From the NCBI RefSeq assembly GCF_014201355.1, contig NZ_JACHEG010000004.1:1-64000 (forward strand): DNA of 64,000 nucleotides, written 5' to 3'. The notes beneath the pieces are model-generated. The model saw only the letters and a program-made list of their open reading frames with translations, made no database searches and was not told the origin of the DNA. The translations under genes were made by a program, and so were the position numbers. Source of the DNA: Aliirhizobium wenxiniae. Its GTDB lineage: Bacteria; Pseudomonadota; Alphaproteobacteria; Rhizobiales; Rhizobiaceae. Below, in pieces: positions 34,094-42,890 of the stretch (positions within the stretch are counted from its first letter, which is position 1; every line of letters starts with the position of its first letter).

Positions 34094-35059
34094 ATGGATG
34101 ATAACCAGCATATCGACATTCTCCTCTTGCCTGAAACCAACCTCATTCTGCTATCCTCGGTCATCGAGCCCTTACGCGCTGCAAACCGTATCGCCGGGCG
34201 AAATCTCTACCGCTGGACGATCTACTCTCCTGACGGCCGATCGGTCGAGACGACATCCGGCATCCCCGTCCCTGTCTCAGGCGCATTCCGCCCCGGCCGC
34301 GAAACCGATCCGCTTTTTGTTCTGGCCAGTTACAACTGGAAAAGCGCGGCAACCCGCGAACTGAAATTTCTCCTTTCGCGAACCGCCCGCCACCGGACAT
34401 TGATCGCCGGCATAGAGAGCGGCGCTTTCATCCTCGCCGAAGCCGGTCTGCTTGATGGTTTCTCGGCTACCAGCCATTGGGAGGATTTCGACGATTTCTC
34501 CCGCGCCTATCCGCAGGTCACCATGATCCGCGAGCGGTTCGTTATCGACGCCAAACGTATCACCACCGGTGGTCCGCTCCCAACGCTCGACCTCATGCTG
34601 GAACTGATCCGCCGTGCCAACGGCTATTCGCTGGCGCTCGAGATATCGAGGCTGTTCATTTACGAACAGGAGCGCCGCGAAAGAGATTTTGCCGATCATC
34701 CGCTTATCCGCAGCACGGAAAAGATCGACCCGCGCGTACAGGCTGCAGTAAAGCTCATGGAGAATACGGTCGAGGCACCACTCTCTCTCTCAAAACTCGC
34801 CAGACGGTCGGGCGTCAGTATCCGCCACCTTCAGGATCTCTTTCACCAGACGATGGGCGCAGCGCCTCATACCCACTATCTCGCACTTCGCCTCAACGCC
34901 GCTCGTCGAAAGGTGATCGAGACCAGAGCGAGCTTTGCCGATATTGCCGCCGAGACCGGTTTCAACTCCGCTTCGGCTTTTTCGCGCAGCTATCGTGCCA
35001 GTTACGCTGAAAGCCCCAGCGAGACACGCCGCCGATTGAAACCTGCGATCGGACGCTGA
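34094..35059 (+). CDS. GlxA/CdhR-like AraC-family regulator with DJ-1/PfpI-type domain
   Basis: 321 residues from the ATG at 34094 (GAAGGGA upstream). Residues ~8-180 form the amidotransferase-like sensor domain (IDILLLPETNLILLSSVIEPLRAAN, FVLASYNWKSAATRE, IAGIESGAFILAEAGLLDG); the nucleophile position reads ESGAF rather than a Cys. Residues ~225-315 are the AraC helix-turn-helix pair (SLSKLARRSGVSIRHLQDLF, SFADIAAETGFNSASAFSRSYR). Homologues CdhR and GbdR govern carnitine and glycine-betaine catabolism; it is divergent from the BKACE/carnitine dehydrogenase operon and most likely its activator. Confidence 0.88.
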   Translation: MDDNQHIDILLLPETNLILLSSVIEPLRAANRIAGRNLYRWTIYSPDGRSVETTSGIPVPVSGAFRPGRETDPLFVLASYNWKSAATRELKFLLSRTARHRTLIAGIESGAFILAEAGLLDGFSATSHWEDFDDFSRAYPQVTMIRERFVIDAKRITTGGPLPTLDLMLELIRRANGYSLALEISRLFIYEQERRERDFADHPLIRSTEKIDPRVQAAVKLMENTVEAPLSLSKLARRSGVSIRHLQDLFHQTMGAAPHTHYLALRLNAARRKVIETRASFADIAAETGFNSASAFSRSYRASYAESPSETRRRLKPAIGR

Positions 35060-35477
35060 GAGCGAAGCCACAGCCAAGCTCGTCTTGAGCCTGAAAGATG
35101 AAGGCACAGAGACTTGCCCGTTAACGGATCATGAAACCCCTTGGGCATAACCTGATATGGAACGGATGGCGTCGAGATCACGTTGTTTTGGTGGAAATCC
35201 GGGCCAGTTAACATCTTGAAAAATCGCGACAAGCTAGGCGATACGAAACCTAATCAAGCATTTAGTTTCGCTACTGGATAGTTAACCATATCTGGCTGAA
35301 GGCTCGGAGCAGGGATATCCTGTTGATTCGTACTATAGGCCTAAGAGCATCGTCTGAAAACATGGGATCCCGGTTATCAAGAGCCTTGTTTTCCGGCGCA
35401 TGCGGAAGACGTTGACAGCTGTCAACAGCCCCAGCCCGCAACTTGGCTCTCCACGTGCATTCCGGCCGGAGCAAGGC
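35060..35477. other. 418-base intergenic stretch with a parS-like palindrome
   Basis: No gene is supported. It lies downstream of both flanking genes (convergent ends), so a promoter is not expected. The notable feature is the 16-bp palindrome at 35411-35426, listed separately. Confidence 0.5.
35411..35426. other. parS-like 16-bp perfect palindrome
   Basis: GTTGACAGCTGTCAAC is perfectly symmetric and fits the GTTnnnnGCnnnnAAC form described for centromere (parS) sites bound by RepB in repABC replicons. A one-base variant lies at 46785, right after repC. It sits between two converging genes, where an operator would have no obvious use. Confidence 0.6.
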
Positions 35478-36848
35478 TCAAGTGCTGGTGAGCCAATCCG
35501 CCCTGTAAGCAGAAAGGCCCGTGCAATCGATTACAACGGCGGGAACGCCGCGGCGGTCAGCCGGTTTTATGCCTGCCAACAAAGCCGCCCCCTGGCTCGT
35601 ACCAGTCGAGCCAGGAACTGCAATCACCTCCCTGCCCGTCAGGCTGGAGAGCAGACTAAGATAGAGTGCGTTGAGAGCAAACGGTCCTTCAACGAGGATA
35701 GGCCCCCTGCCGCCCGCCAGCTCAAGGCAGGTCTCCGTCATCAGCGCAAAATAGAGACAGGCTGCAGCCCAGCGCTCATCGGTAGACGCGCTCTCCCCAT
35801 TCATCCATTCTCGCACGCGCCCCGGGAACGGCCCGGATCCGGCAACGATATTCGGCAACAGCATCAGGCGTTTCTCGATGACGTCAGGCAATGCGGCCCT
35901 GGCCCGATCCTGATCCAGAATGCCCAGCTCGCTTGTCAGAATCTCGAACTCCCGGCCGCCCATGAAACGGGCCGAGGGGACGACACGTCCGTATGCATCG
36001 ACATTCGCCAATGCGTCGCGCATCATATCCAGCCGGTCGACATCGCCGCCCACGGCGAAATTGATGACCCATGTACCCGTCGAAACCACAGCGAATGGCG
36101 CGTCCCTTTCCGTAAGATACGGCAAAAGCGAAGCGTTGGAATCGTGAATGCCGCAAAACACCGGAACAGGTTCGGGCAGGGAAATTCCCGAAACAATATC
36201 AGCGCGGACCATACCGACCTGATCAAAGGCTGAATGCACCGGAGCCATCAGGTTGCGAATATCCAGCGCATCGACGAGCGAGGAAAAACGCCCCTCATGA
36301 GGTCTCCAGAGATCCGTATGGCAACCGAGCGACGTTACCTCGTTGGCAGCAGCACCGGTCAGCCTGTAGGCCCAATATTGCGGATAGGTAAGGATTGACC
36401 GGACGCGCGAAAACGCCTCGGGAAAGGCCGATTTCTGATAATGGATCTGGGCACCCAGATTAAGTCCACCGGACAGACGCGGCGAAAAGGTCTCGGCAAA
36501 ATCCGGACGGATCTCGTAATAAGCGAGCTGAATGTCTTGCGGATACTGATACTCGTAGTCGAGGACCGGCAAGGCCAATTGCCCGTCCGCATCGATCAAC
36601 GCAGCCGCAGCGCCGTGCGTCGTGATCGAAATCGCATCAAAGCCTGGCGCCTTGGCGAATTCTGCAAGGGCTTCAAGCAGAAACGACCACAGCGCCTCGA
36701 CATCGTAATGAGGGTAGGGCGGGCCTGAGAGAACCCGGTTGGGCATGCGCCGCATCTCGATTTCCGCACCGCTGGCGGCATCAAAAATCACGACCTTCGC
36801 ATTCGTCTTGCCGATATCGAGAACGGCGATCCTTTCGAACTTCCTCAT
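35478..36848 (-). CDS. rhaK: Rhamnulokinase-type FGGY sugar kinase (RhaK)
   Basis: 456 residues. FGGY kinase landmarks: phosphate-1 motif [42 protein letters not shown], the ATP-site [15 protein letters not shown] and [15 protein letters not shown]. In Rhizobium leguminosarum RhaK is required both for phosphorylating the sugar and for activity of the rhamnose ABC transporter. It is the last gene of rhaRSTPQUK; its ATG overlaps the end of rhaU by four bases. The low similarity to enterobacterial RhaB is usual for the rhizobial type. Confidence 0.92.
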   Translation of the reverse strand: MRKFERIAVLDIGKTNAKVVIFDAASGAEIEMRRMPNRVLSGPPYPHYDVEALWSFLLEALAEFAKAPGFDAISITTHGAAAALIDADGQLALPVLDYEYQYPQDIQLAYYEIRPDFAETFSPRLSGGLNLGAQIHYQKSAFPEAFSRVRSILTYPQYWAYRLTGAAANEVTSLGCHTDLWRPHEGRFSSLVDALDIRNLMAPVHSAFDQVGMVRADIVSGISLPEPVPVFCGIHDSNASLLPYLTERDAPFAVVSTGTWVINFAVGGDVDRLDMMRDALANVDAYGRVVPSARFMGGREFEILTSELGILDQDRARAALPDVIEKRLMLLPNIVAGSGPFPGRVREWMNGESASTDERWAAACLYFALMTETCLELAGGRGPILVEGPFALNALYLSLLSSLTGREVIAVPGSTGTSQGAALLAGIKPADRRGVPAVVIDCTGLSAYRADWLTST

Positions 36849-37165
36849 TGCAGATGAAACACCGTGGTGAGATCGCTCTGCACCGGCGAATTATCCGGAT
36901 TGGTCTCCATGATATCCGCCATATGCGCCCACCAGCGCTTCATCACCGGATGCTCCGGCAGGCTCGCCATCGAGTGATCGACCGGCCGCGACAGCACGCC
37001 GAACAGCGCGTTTGTCTCGCGGTCGAGATGGATGGAATAATCGCGCACGCCCGCTTCATGCAGAAGCGCACTCAGCTCCGGCCAGATCTCGTCGTGGCGC
37101 TTGCGATACTCGGCCTCCATGCCGGGGTTCAGTTTCATCTTGAATGCGTATTTCTCTAAAATCAT
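36845..37165 (-). CDS. rhaU: L-rhamnose mutarotase
   Basis: 106 residues from the ATG at 37165, which overlaps the rhaQ stop (ATGA). RhaM/RhaU family features: [24 protein letters not shown] (split across the reading), the catalytic His near the start of helix 1, [15 protein letters not shown] and [20 protein letters not shown]. The enzyme interconverts alpha and beta L-rhamnopyranose for the isomerase. Confidence 0.95.
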   Translation of the reverse strand: MILEKYAFKMKLNPGMEAEYRKRHDEIWPELSALLHEAGVRDYSIHLDRETNALFGVLSRPVDHSMASLPEHPVMKRWWAHMADIMETNPDNSPVQSDLTTVFHLQ

Positions 37166-38184
37166 TTTGTACTCATGAACCTTATGCGGCGCACCACGAT
37201 GGGAAGCGCAATGGTGATGATCAGAAGAAGGCCGACAAAGATCGACATGACGATGCCCGGCACGTTCAAAAGGCCAAGCCCGAAGGTAACGAGGCCCATG
37301 ACGAAGGCCGCGATGACGACACCGGCAATCGTGCCGGCACCGCCAAGGATGGAGACCCCGCCGAGCACGACCATGGTGACGATCTCCAGTTCCCACCCTT
37401 GCGCGATCGAGGGACGGGTAGAGCCGAGGCGCGAGGTGAGGCAGACGGCCGCGATGCCGGACATCAGCCCGGTCAAAAGAAACAGCTTGAACTTGATCCG
37501 CTCGACCGGAATGCCGGAGAAGCGCGCAGCAAATTCGTTATTGCCGATGACGAAGATCTGCCGGCCGAAATTGGTCGCATGCAGTACGATGCCGAAGATG
37601 ATGGCCAGCACGATGAACAGCACGAATTCGAACGAGAAGACCCAGACGACATAACCCTGCCCGAAGTAGGCGAAATCGGCCGGATATTTGCCATAGGCCT
37701 GGTCGCCGAGCGTGATGTAGGAGATGCCACGAAACAGGCTCATCGTGCCGATGGTGACGACGATCGACGGCAGTTTCAGCACCGAGACCAGCGTGCCATT
37801 GATCGCCCCGCAGGCAAGCCCTACACTGAGGCCGATTGCTACCAGCCCCGGCGTGCCGATCCCCATCTGGGCAGCAGCACCCATGGCGGTGGAGGCAAGC
37901 GCGATGATGGCGGCCACCGACAGGTCGATCTCACCGACGATGATCAGCATTGCCATGGCAAAGGCGATCATCGCCTTCTCGGTAAAATTGAACGTCGCGT
38001 CCGAAAGGTTCCAGGCGTTGAGGAAGTAGGGCGAGGCGAAGGAATTGGCGATGAAGATCACCACCGCCACGCCGAAAAGCAGCACTTCCCAGCTGCCCAG
38101 CAGGCGGCTCACCGGCGTGCCGAGCCGATCGGGAATGGCGGAACGCGTCCTGGTTTCAGCCCCTGTGTCGCGGGTGTCGCTCAT
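37162..38184 (-). CDS. rhaQ: Rhamnose ABC transporter permease RhaQ
   Basis: 340 residues with about nine or ten helices of the ribose/galactose permease family: [21 protein letters not shown] (the conserved GEIDLSV), [19 protein letters not shown], and the cytoplasmic loop [17 protein letters not shown]. Its ATG overlaps rhaP by four bases. It forms the heteromeric channel with RhaP. Confidence 0.93.
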   Translation of the reverse strand: MSDTRDTGAETRTRSAIPDRLGTPVSRLLGSWEVLLFGVAVVIFIANSFASPYFLNAWNLSDATFNFTEKAMIAFAMAMLIIVGEIDLSVAAIIALASTAMGAAAQMGIGTPGLVAIGLSVGLACGAINGTLVSVLKLPSIVVTIGTMSLFRGISYITLGDQAYGKYPADFAYFGQGYVVWVFSFEFVLFIVLAIIFGIVLHATNFGRQIFVIGNNEFAARFSGIPVERIKFKLFLLTGLMSGIAAVCLTSRLGSTRPSIAQGWELEIVTMVVLGGVSILGGAGTIAGVVIAAFVMGLVTFGLGLLNVPGIVMSIFVGLLLIITIALPIVVRRIRFMSTK

Positions 38185-39170
38185 GCGGAAACCTCCTTGG
38201 CACCACGATCGCGCAGAATGATACGCCCGGCCTTGCGCTCGGCGCGGGCATTGAAGACGACGGCCGCGACGATGACGATGCCGGAAATTGCCATCTGCGC
38301 GAAGGGCGAAATCCCGATCACCGGAAGCGCATTCTTGATGACGCCGAGGAACAGCGCGCCGAGCACGGCACCGGCGACCGTACCGATCCCGCCAGCAATC
38401 GAGATACCGCCGATGACGCAGGCCGCCACCGTATCAAGCTCAAAGCCTGCCGCGACATCGACATAGGCGACAGCGTAACGCGACACCCAGAGGTAGCCGG
38501 CAAGACCTGCCAGCGCGCCCGAAAGCGTGAAGGCGAAAAACCGCGTCCGGCCGATATCGATACCGGCATAGACCGCCGCCGTTGGGTTGCCGCCGGAAGC
38601 ATAGGTCGCGCGTCCGAACTGAGTTCGCGTCAACACGACCCACATCATCAGCACGATGGCGATCGCCATCCACGACAGGAGCGGCATGCCCAAAACGGGC
38701 AGGCGAGGGAAGTTGAGGAAGCCGGGTGTCATCTGGTGCGAATTGACCCAGGCTCCACCCGAAAGCACGAAGGCCATGCCGCGATAGATGGTCAGCGTGC
38801 CGAGCGTCACGACGATCGGCGGGATTCTGAGCCACCAGACCAGCATGCCATTGATGGCGCCCAGCGCCGCACCGATACCGACAGCCAGGATGACCAGCAG
38901 CGCCAGCGGCATGCCGGGATAGGCCGCATCCATCATCGCCACCGCCATGCCGGTAAAGGCCAGGTTGGCGGCGACCGAAAGATCTATCGACTTGGTCAGG
39001 ATCACCGTCATCTGGCCGAGCGCCAGAATGATCAGGATCGACGTATCGTTGAAGATATTGGCGAGGTTGCCGGGCGTGGCAAAACCGGGCGCACGGGTGG
39101 CAAAACCCGCCACCATGATGGCGATAATGCCGACCAGAAGCAGCTCGCGGTGTTTCAGCAGTTTTTTCAT
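38181..39170 (-). CDS. rhaP: Rhamnose ABC transporter permease RhaP
   Basis: 329 residues from the ATG at 39170 (MKKLLKHRELLLVGIIAIM), with GGAAG upstream; an in-frame ATG lies at 39188. Same family as RhaQ: LTKSIDLSVAANLAFTG, IPPIVVTLGTLTIYRGMAFV and GGISIAGGIGTVAGAVLG. It starts 10 bases after rhaT. The two permeases are divergent in sequence, as in other rhizobial rha loci. Confidence 0.93.
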   Translation of the reverse strand: MKKLLKHRELLLVGIIAIMVAGFATRAPGFATPGNLANIFNDTSILIILALGQMTVILTKSIDLSVAANLAFTGMAVAMMDAAYPGMPLALLVILAVGIGAALGAINGMLVWWLRIPPIVVTLGTLTIYRGMAFVLSGGAWVNSHQMTPGFLNFPRLPVLGMPLLSWMAIAIVLMMWVVLTRTQFGRATYASGGNPTAAVYAGIDIGRTRFFAFTLSGALAGLAGYLWVSRYAVAYVDVAAGFELDTVAACVIGGISIAGGIGTVAGAVLGALFLGVIKNALPVIGISPFAQMAISGIVIVAAVVFNARAERKAGRIILRDRGAKEVSA

Positions 39171-39180
39171 TTGCGCTTCC

Positions 39181-40737
39181 TCACGCATTGCCGGTTGCGG
39201 CGCGCACCAGCGTTTCGGCGCTGAGCTCGGAACGATCAAAGACACCCGCCGACAGGCCTTCGCGCATCACCAGCACCCGGTCCGACACGCCGAGAATTTC
39301 CGGCAATTCGGAAGACACCATGATGATCGACAGGCCTTCGGCCGCCAGTTCGCTGATGAAACCATGCACGGCCGCCTTCGAGCCAATATCGATGCCCTTG
39401 GTCGGCTCGTCGAGAATGATGACCTTCGGCAGCGTCGCCAGCCATTTGCCGATCACCACCTTCTGCTGGTTGCCGCCCGAAAGCGTACCAACAGGTACGG
39501 AAAGAGCCGCCGCGCGCAGATCCAGCCGCTCGGCATATTTGCGCGCCAGCGCCAGTTCGTTCGCAGCCTTCAGGAAACCGGATCGCGAAGTGCGCGCCAA
39601 TGACGGCAGCGACATGTTCTGGAAGATCGGCATGGGCAGCGCCAACCCGTGGCGACCGCGCTCTTCCGGCACATAAACAATACCCGCCGCAATCGCGTCA
39701 CGCGGCGAACGAATCTCAAGCGTCTCGCCCTCCAGCACAAGCCGGCCCGAAGACGGCCGTGTCACGCCGAACAGCGACTGGCAGATTTCCGAACGTCCGG
39801 CACCGACCAACCCATAAACACCGAGAATTTCGCCGCGCTTCAAGTCGAAGGAAATGTCGCGATATTCCGTCGGGTGGCAATAATTCTCGACCGAAAGCAC
39901 GGTCTTACCGATCGCCACCTCGACCTTTGGAAAGATGTTGGAGACATCGCGACCCACCATCATCCGCACAATCGTATCCTGCGGTGTTTCCGCCAGACGC
40001 CCATGACCCACAGCCCGGCCATCACGAAACACCACGAAATTCTCGGCGATCTCGTAGACCTCGTCGAACTTGTGGCTGATGAACAGGATCGCCTTACCCT
40101 GTCTTTTCAAGCCTTCGACGATGCGAAACAGATCGTCGATCTCCTTGCGGGAGAGGGCGGCCGTCGGCTCGTCCATTATGACGATCTGTGCCTCGACCGA
40201 AAGCGCGCGGGCGATGGCTACGAGATGCCGCTGCGCAATCGAAAGATCTTTTAGCCGGATGGTCGGATCGATCTCGCTTTCCAGCACATGCAGCAATTCA
40301 CCGGCGCGCGCATTCATGGTCTTCCAGTCGATCAGACCGAAGCGCGTGCGTGGCGCATGCCCAAGAAAAATGTTCTCGGCCACAGACAGTTCGTCAAACA
40401 GCACGGTTTCCTGATGGATCGCCGTCACACCGGCATCAACAGCATCCTGCGCGCTTGCAAAGCTGACCGGCTGGCCGTCGATAAAGATCTCGCCTTCGCT
40501 GGGCACGTAGATCCCGGTCAGGATCTTCACCAGCGTCGACTTGCCGGCGCCATTTTCACCGATCAGGGCGGTCACTTCACCGGGATGAAGCGAGATATTG
40601 ACGCCATCCAGCGCCTTAACACCTGGAAAAATCTGGGAAATTCCACGCATTTCCAGGATGGTCGCTCGCTCGGAGCCTCTCGAATCCTGAATAGGCGCCA
40701 TCTCCATGCCCGTCCGTTCAACTGCGGTCATCATCAT
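39181..40737 (-). CDS. rhaT: Rhamnose ABC transporter ATP-binding protein RhaT
   Basis: 518 residues from the first of three successive ATGs at 40737. Two RbsA-like nucleotide-binding domains: the first with Walker A GENGAGKST, signature LSIAQRHLVAIARAL and Walker B IVIMDEPTAALS; the second with the degenerate Walker A GLVGAGRSE, signature LSGGNQQKVVIGKWL and Walker B VIILDEPTKGID. Note that in the rhizobial nomenclature rhaT is this ATPase, unrelated to the enterobacterial H+-symporter of the same name. Confidence 0.94.
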   Translation of the reverse strand: MMMTAVERTGMEMAPIQDSRGSERATILEMRGISQIFPGVKALDGVNISLHPGEVTALIGENGAGKSTLVKILTGIYVPSEGEIFIDGQPVSFASAQDAVDAGVTAIHQETVLFDELSVAENIFLGHAPRTRFGLIDWKTMNARAGELLHVLESEIDPTIRLKDLSIAQRHLVAIARALSVEAQIVIMDEPTAALSRKEIDDLFRIVEGLKRQGKAILFISHKFDEVYEIAENFVVFRDGRAVGHGRLAETPQDTIVRMMVGRDVSNIFPKVEVAIGKTVLSVENYCHPTEYRDISFDLKRGEILGVYGLVGAGRSEICQSLFGVTRPSSGRLVLEGETLEIRSPRDAIAAGIVYVPEERGRHGLALPMPIFQNMSLPSLARTSRSGFLKAANELALARKYAERLDLRAAALSVPVGTLSGGNQQKVVIGKWLATLPKVIILDEPTKGIDIGSKAAVHGFISELAAEGLSIIMVSSELPEILGVSDRVLVMREGLSAGVFDRSELSAETLVRAATGNA

Positions 40738-40812
40738 ATCTGCCAATTGGAAGTCATCGCTGGTCCGGCGCCAAAAACCTGGCGGCGCCGGACCTTGAAG
40801 TCCCGGGAGGGA

Positions 40813-41820
40813 TCAGAAGATCTTCGAGAACTCGTCGATATTCTTGGCGTCATAGATGAACGGATCAGCCATCGCGGCCTCGCCGTTGTCACCGATCTTG
40901 ATCTTGCCCATGCGGCCGGCCGGGATTTCCGAACCCGGCTTACCGTCGGCATCACCCTTCACCAGATGATAGGAGATCTGGGTGGCGCTGTAGCCGAGAT
41001 CGATCGGGTTCCAGATGGCGAATTCCTTGGTCGCACCGGACTTGATCGCGCCTGCCATTTCAGACGGAAGACCAAGACCCGTGACATAGACCTGACCGAT
41101 CTTGCCCGCATCCTTGACCGCCTGGGACGCCGCCAGCACGCCGACCGTGGTCGGCGCGACGATGACCTTGACGTTCGGCTGCGAGGTCAAAAGACCCTGG
41201 GCTTCACGATAGGACTTGTCGGCAAGGTCGTCACCATAAACCGTGGTGGCGAGGTTGAGACCGGGGAAATCCTTCAGCTGCTTCTTCATCTCGCCGATCC
41301 AGATATTCTGGTTGGTCGAGGTGGTGGTGGCGGACAGAATGGCGAAATCGCCCTTGCCGCCTTCAAGATGGCTGGCTGCAAGCTGCAGGCACATCTTGCC
41401 GATCAGCTCGCTCGAAGACGGGTTGAGCTGCAGGATACGGCCTTCGGGTGCCACGCCGCTATCCCAGGAGATAACCTTGATGCCACGCTGCGCCGCCTTC
41501 TTAAGCGCCGGCACGACCGCATCCGGGTCGTTGGCGGAAATGGCGATTGCATCGACGCCTTGAGCGATCAGCGAATTGATCACTTCGATCTGGCCTTCCG
41601 CCGTCGTCGAGGTCGGGCCTGTATAGATGATCTCGACGCCGCCGAGTTCCTTCGCCGCTTCCTGTGCGCCCTTGTTGGCGGCTTCAAAGAAGCCGTTGCC
41701 GAGCGATTTCACCACAAGTGCGATCTTCATGTCGGCGGCATTCGCCGCAGACGACATCATGGCAACGGCCAGTGCCGCGCCAAGAGCCAGCTTCTTCGCC
41801 AGTTGTTTCGAAAGTTTCAT
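40813..41820 (-). CDS. rhaS: Rhamnose ABC transporter substrate-binding protein RhaS
   Basis: 335 residues from the ATG at 41820, with AGGAG nine to thirteen bases upstream. Signal peptide to about residue 29 (LALGAALAVAMMSSAANAAD). Type I sugar-binding fold: IALVVKSLGNGFFEAANKGAQ, VDAIAISANDPDAVVPALKKA, VISWDSGVAPEGR and the late GLGLPSEMAGAIKSG. It is the periplasmic receptor for L-rhamnose. Confidence 0.94.
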   Translation of the reverse strand: MKLSKQLAKKLALGAALAVAMMSSAANAADMKIALVVKSLGNGFFEAANKGAQEAAKELGGVEIIYTGPTSTTAEGQIEVINSLIAQGVDAIAISANDPDAVVPALKKAAQRGIKVISWDSGVAPEGRILQLNPSSSELIGKMCLQLAASHLEGGKGDFAILSATTTSTNQNIWIGEMKKQLKDFPGLNLATTVYGDDLADKSYREAQGLLTSQPNVKVIVAPTTVGVLAASQAVKDAGKIGQVYVTGLGLPSEMAGAIKSGATKEFAIWNPIDLGYSATQISYHLVKGDADGKPGSEIPAGRMGKIKIGDNGEAAMADPFIYDAKNIDEFSKIF

Positions 41821-41873
41821 GCCAATTCTCCTCCCAAAGATTGAACTTATGTCCATTTCCTCCCGTCGACGCC

Positions 41874-42692
41874 TTATGCGACCGACGGGGTATCTTCCTC
41901 ACCCTTATGTGCAGCACCTGCCATACCGGCGATGATCAGCTTCACGCCGGCATCCTCCACCATGCGTTTCGCATCCTCCGAGACGCCGTCATCGGTGATG
42001 ATGGTCGTCACGCGCTCTAGCGGACACAGGATCATGCTCGACCGCCGCTGGAATTTCGATGAATCGACCATAACCACCAGTTCTTCGGCCTGGCTCATCA
42101 ATTTCTGCTCACTCTGGATCACCAGTGCATCCGGCTCCATGATCCCGAGAGGGCCGATCCCTTGCGCCCCGATAAACATGCGGCGAGCGTAGAAATTGCG
42201 AATTGCGTCATTGTCGAAAGGTGACAGGATCAGGCTCTGCTCGCGATAGATCGTGCCGCCCGGTACAGTCACATTGTTCTTGGAATGCTTGACCAGATGC
42301 TCCGCGATCGCAAAGGAATTCGTCATCACCTGCATGCGGCGCGCGGCCATATAATGCACCATCTGGAACGTTGTCGTTCCACCATTGATGATGATCGATT
42401 CACCCTCGTCGCACAGATCGACCGCCTGGCGCGCAATTGAGCGTTTCTTATCGATATTGACCGATTCCGACACGCGGAATGAGCGTGCGGCCAGCTGGCC
42501 GATCTGCGGCGGATGCACCGCCTCCGCTCCGCCCCGCACCCGGCGAAGCTTTCCCTGCACGTGCAAAGACGCGATATCCCGGCGGATCGTCGCCTCGGAC
42601 GCATCCGTCAGATCGGCAATATCCTGCACCGTGATCACAGGCTTTTCCTGGATCGCGCTCAAGATTATGCGATGTCGTTCGCGTTCGTGCAT
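41874..42692 (-). CDS. rhaR: DeoR-family repressor of rhamnose genes
   Basis: 272 residues. The DeoR helix-turn-helix spans about residues 6-60 (ERHRIILSAIQEKPVITVQDIADLTDASEATIRRDI, read in pieces); the sugar-phosphate-binding DeoRC part has IIINGGTTTFQMV, VMTNSFAIAEHL and VVMVDSSKFQRRS. In R. leguminosarum RhaR is a negative regulator of both rha transcripts. It is first in rhaRSTPQUK and faces rhaD across a 198-base control region. Confidence 0.93.
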   Translation of the reverse strand: MHERERHRIILSAIQEKPVITVQDIADLTDASEATIRRDIASLHVQGKLRRVRGGAEAVHPPQIGQLAARSFRVSESVNIDKKRSIARQAVDLCDEGESIIINGGTTTFQMVHYMAARRMQVMTNSFAIAEHLVKHSKNNVTVPGGTIYREQSLILSPFDNDAIRNFYARRMFIGAQGIGPLGIMEPDALVIQSEQKLMSQAEELVVMVDSSKFQRRSSMILCPLERVTTIITDDGVSEDAKRMVEDAGVKLIIAGMAGAAHKGEEDTPSVA

Positions 42693-42731
42693 GGTCTCCT
42701 CCTGAGGCCAACTATTATCAGTTTCTTAAAG

Positions 42732-42829
42732 TTGTCAATCACAAACGATCAAGATTGATTTTACCGCAACGCAACATGATCGAACTTGATCAATTGCGAT
42801 TGACAAGCGACCAAACATCGCGCGATATC
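42732..42829. promoter_or_regulatory. Divergent rhaR/rhaD control region
   Basis: TTGTCAATC (42732-42740) and GATTGACAA (42798-42806) are perfect 9-bp inverted arms, each containing a TTGACA -35 box pointing outward. For rhaD the -35 TTGACA (42800-42805) is followed 18 bases later by GATATC (42824-42829) as -10. For rhaR the mirror -35 is followed by an AT-rich stretch with TAATAG. Between the arms GATCAAGATTGATTTT and GATCGAACTTGATCAATT are further dyads suitable for RhaR. Confidence 0.6.
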
Positions 42830-42890
42830 CTGTCGCACAAACGGCGCAGGAGGACCAGCGTCGTCACAAAATACCGTCAGGGAGGACGAC

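Noticed and set aside
37144..38466. 440-codon open frame antisense to rhaQ/rhaP
   Set aside because: Asp/His/Arg-rich translation is the usual reverse of membrane-protein codons.
40288..41844. 518-codon open frame antisense to rhaT/rhaS
   Set aside because: Spans two recognisable genes on the other strand and shows low-complexity Arg/Asp/Gly-rich translation; shadow frame.
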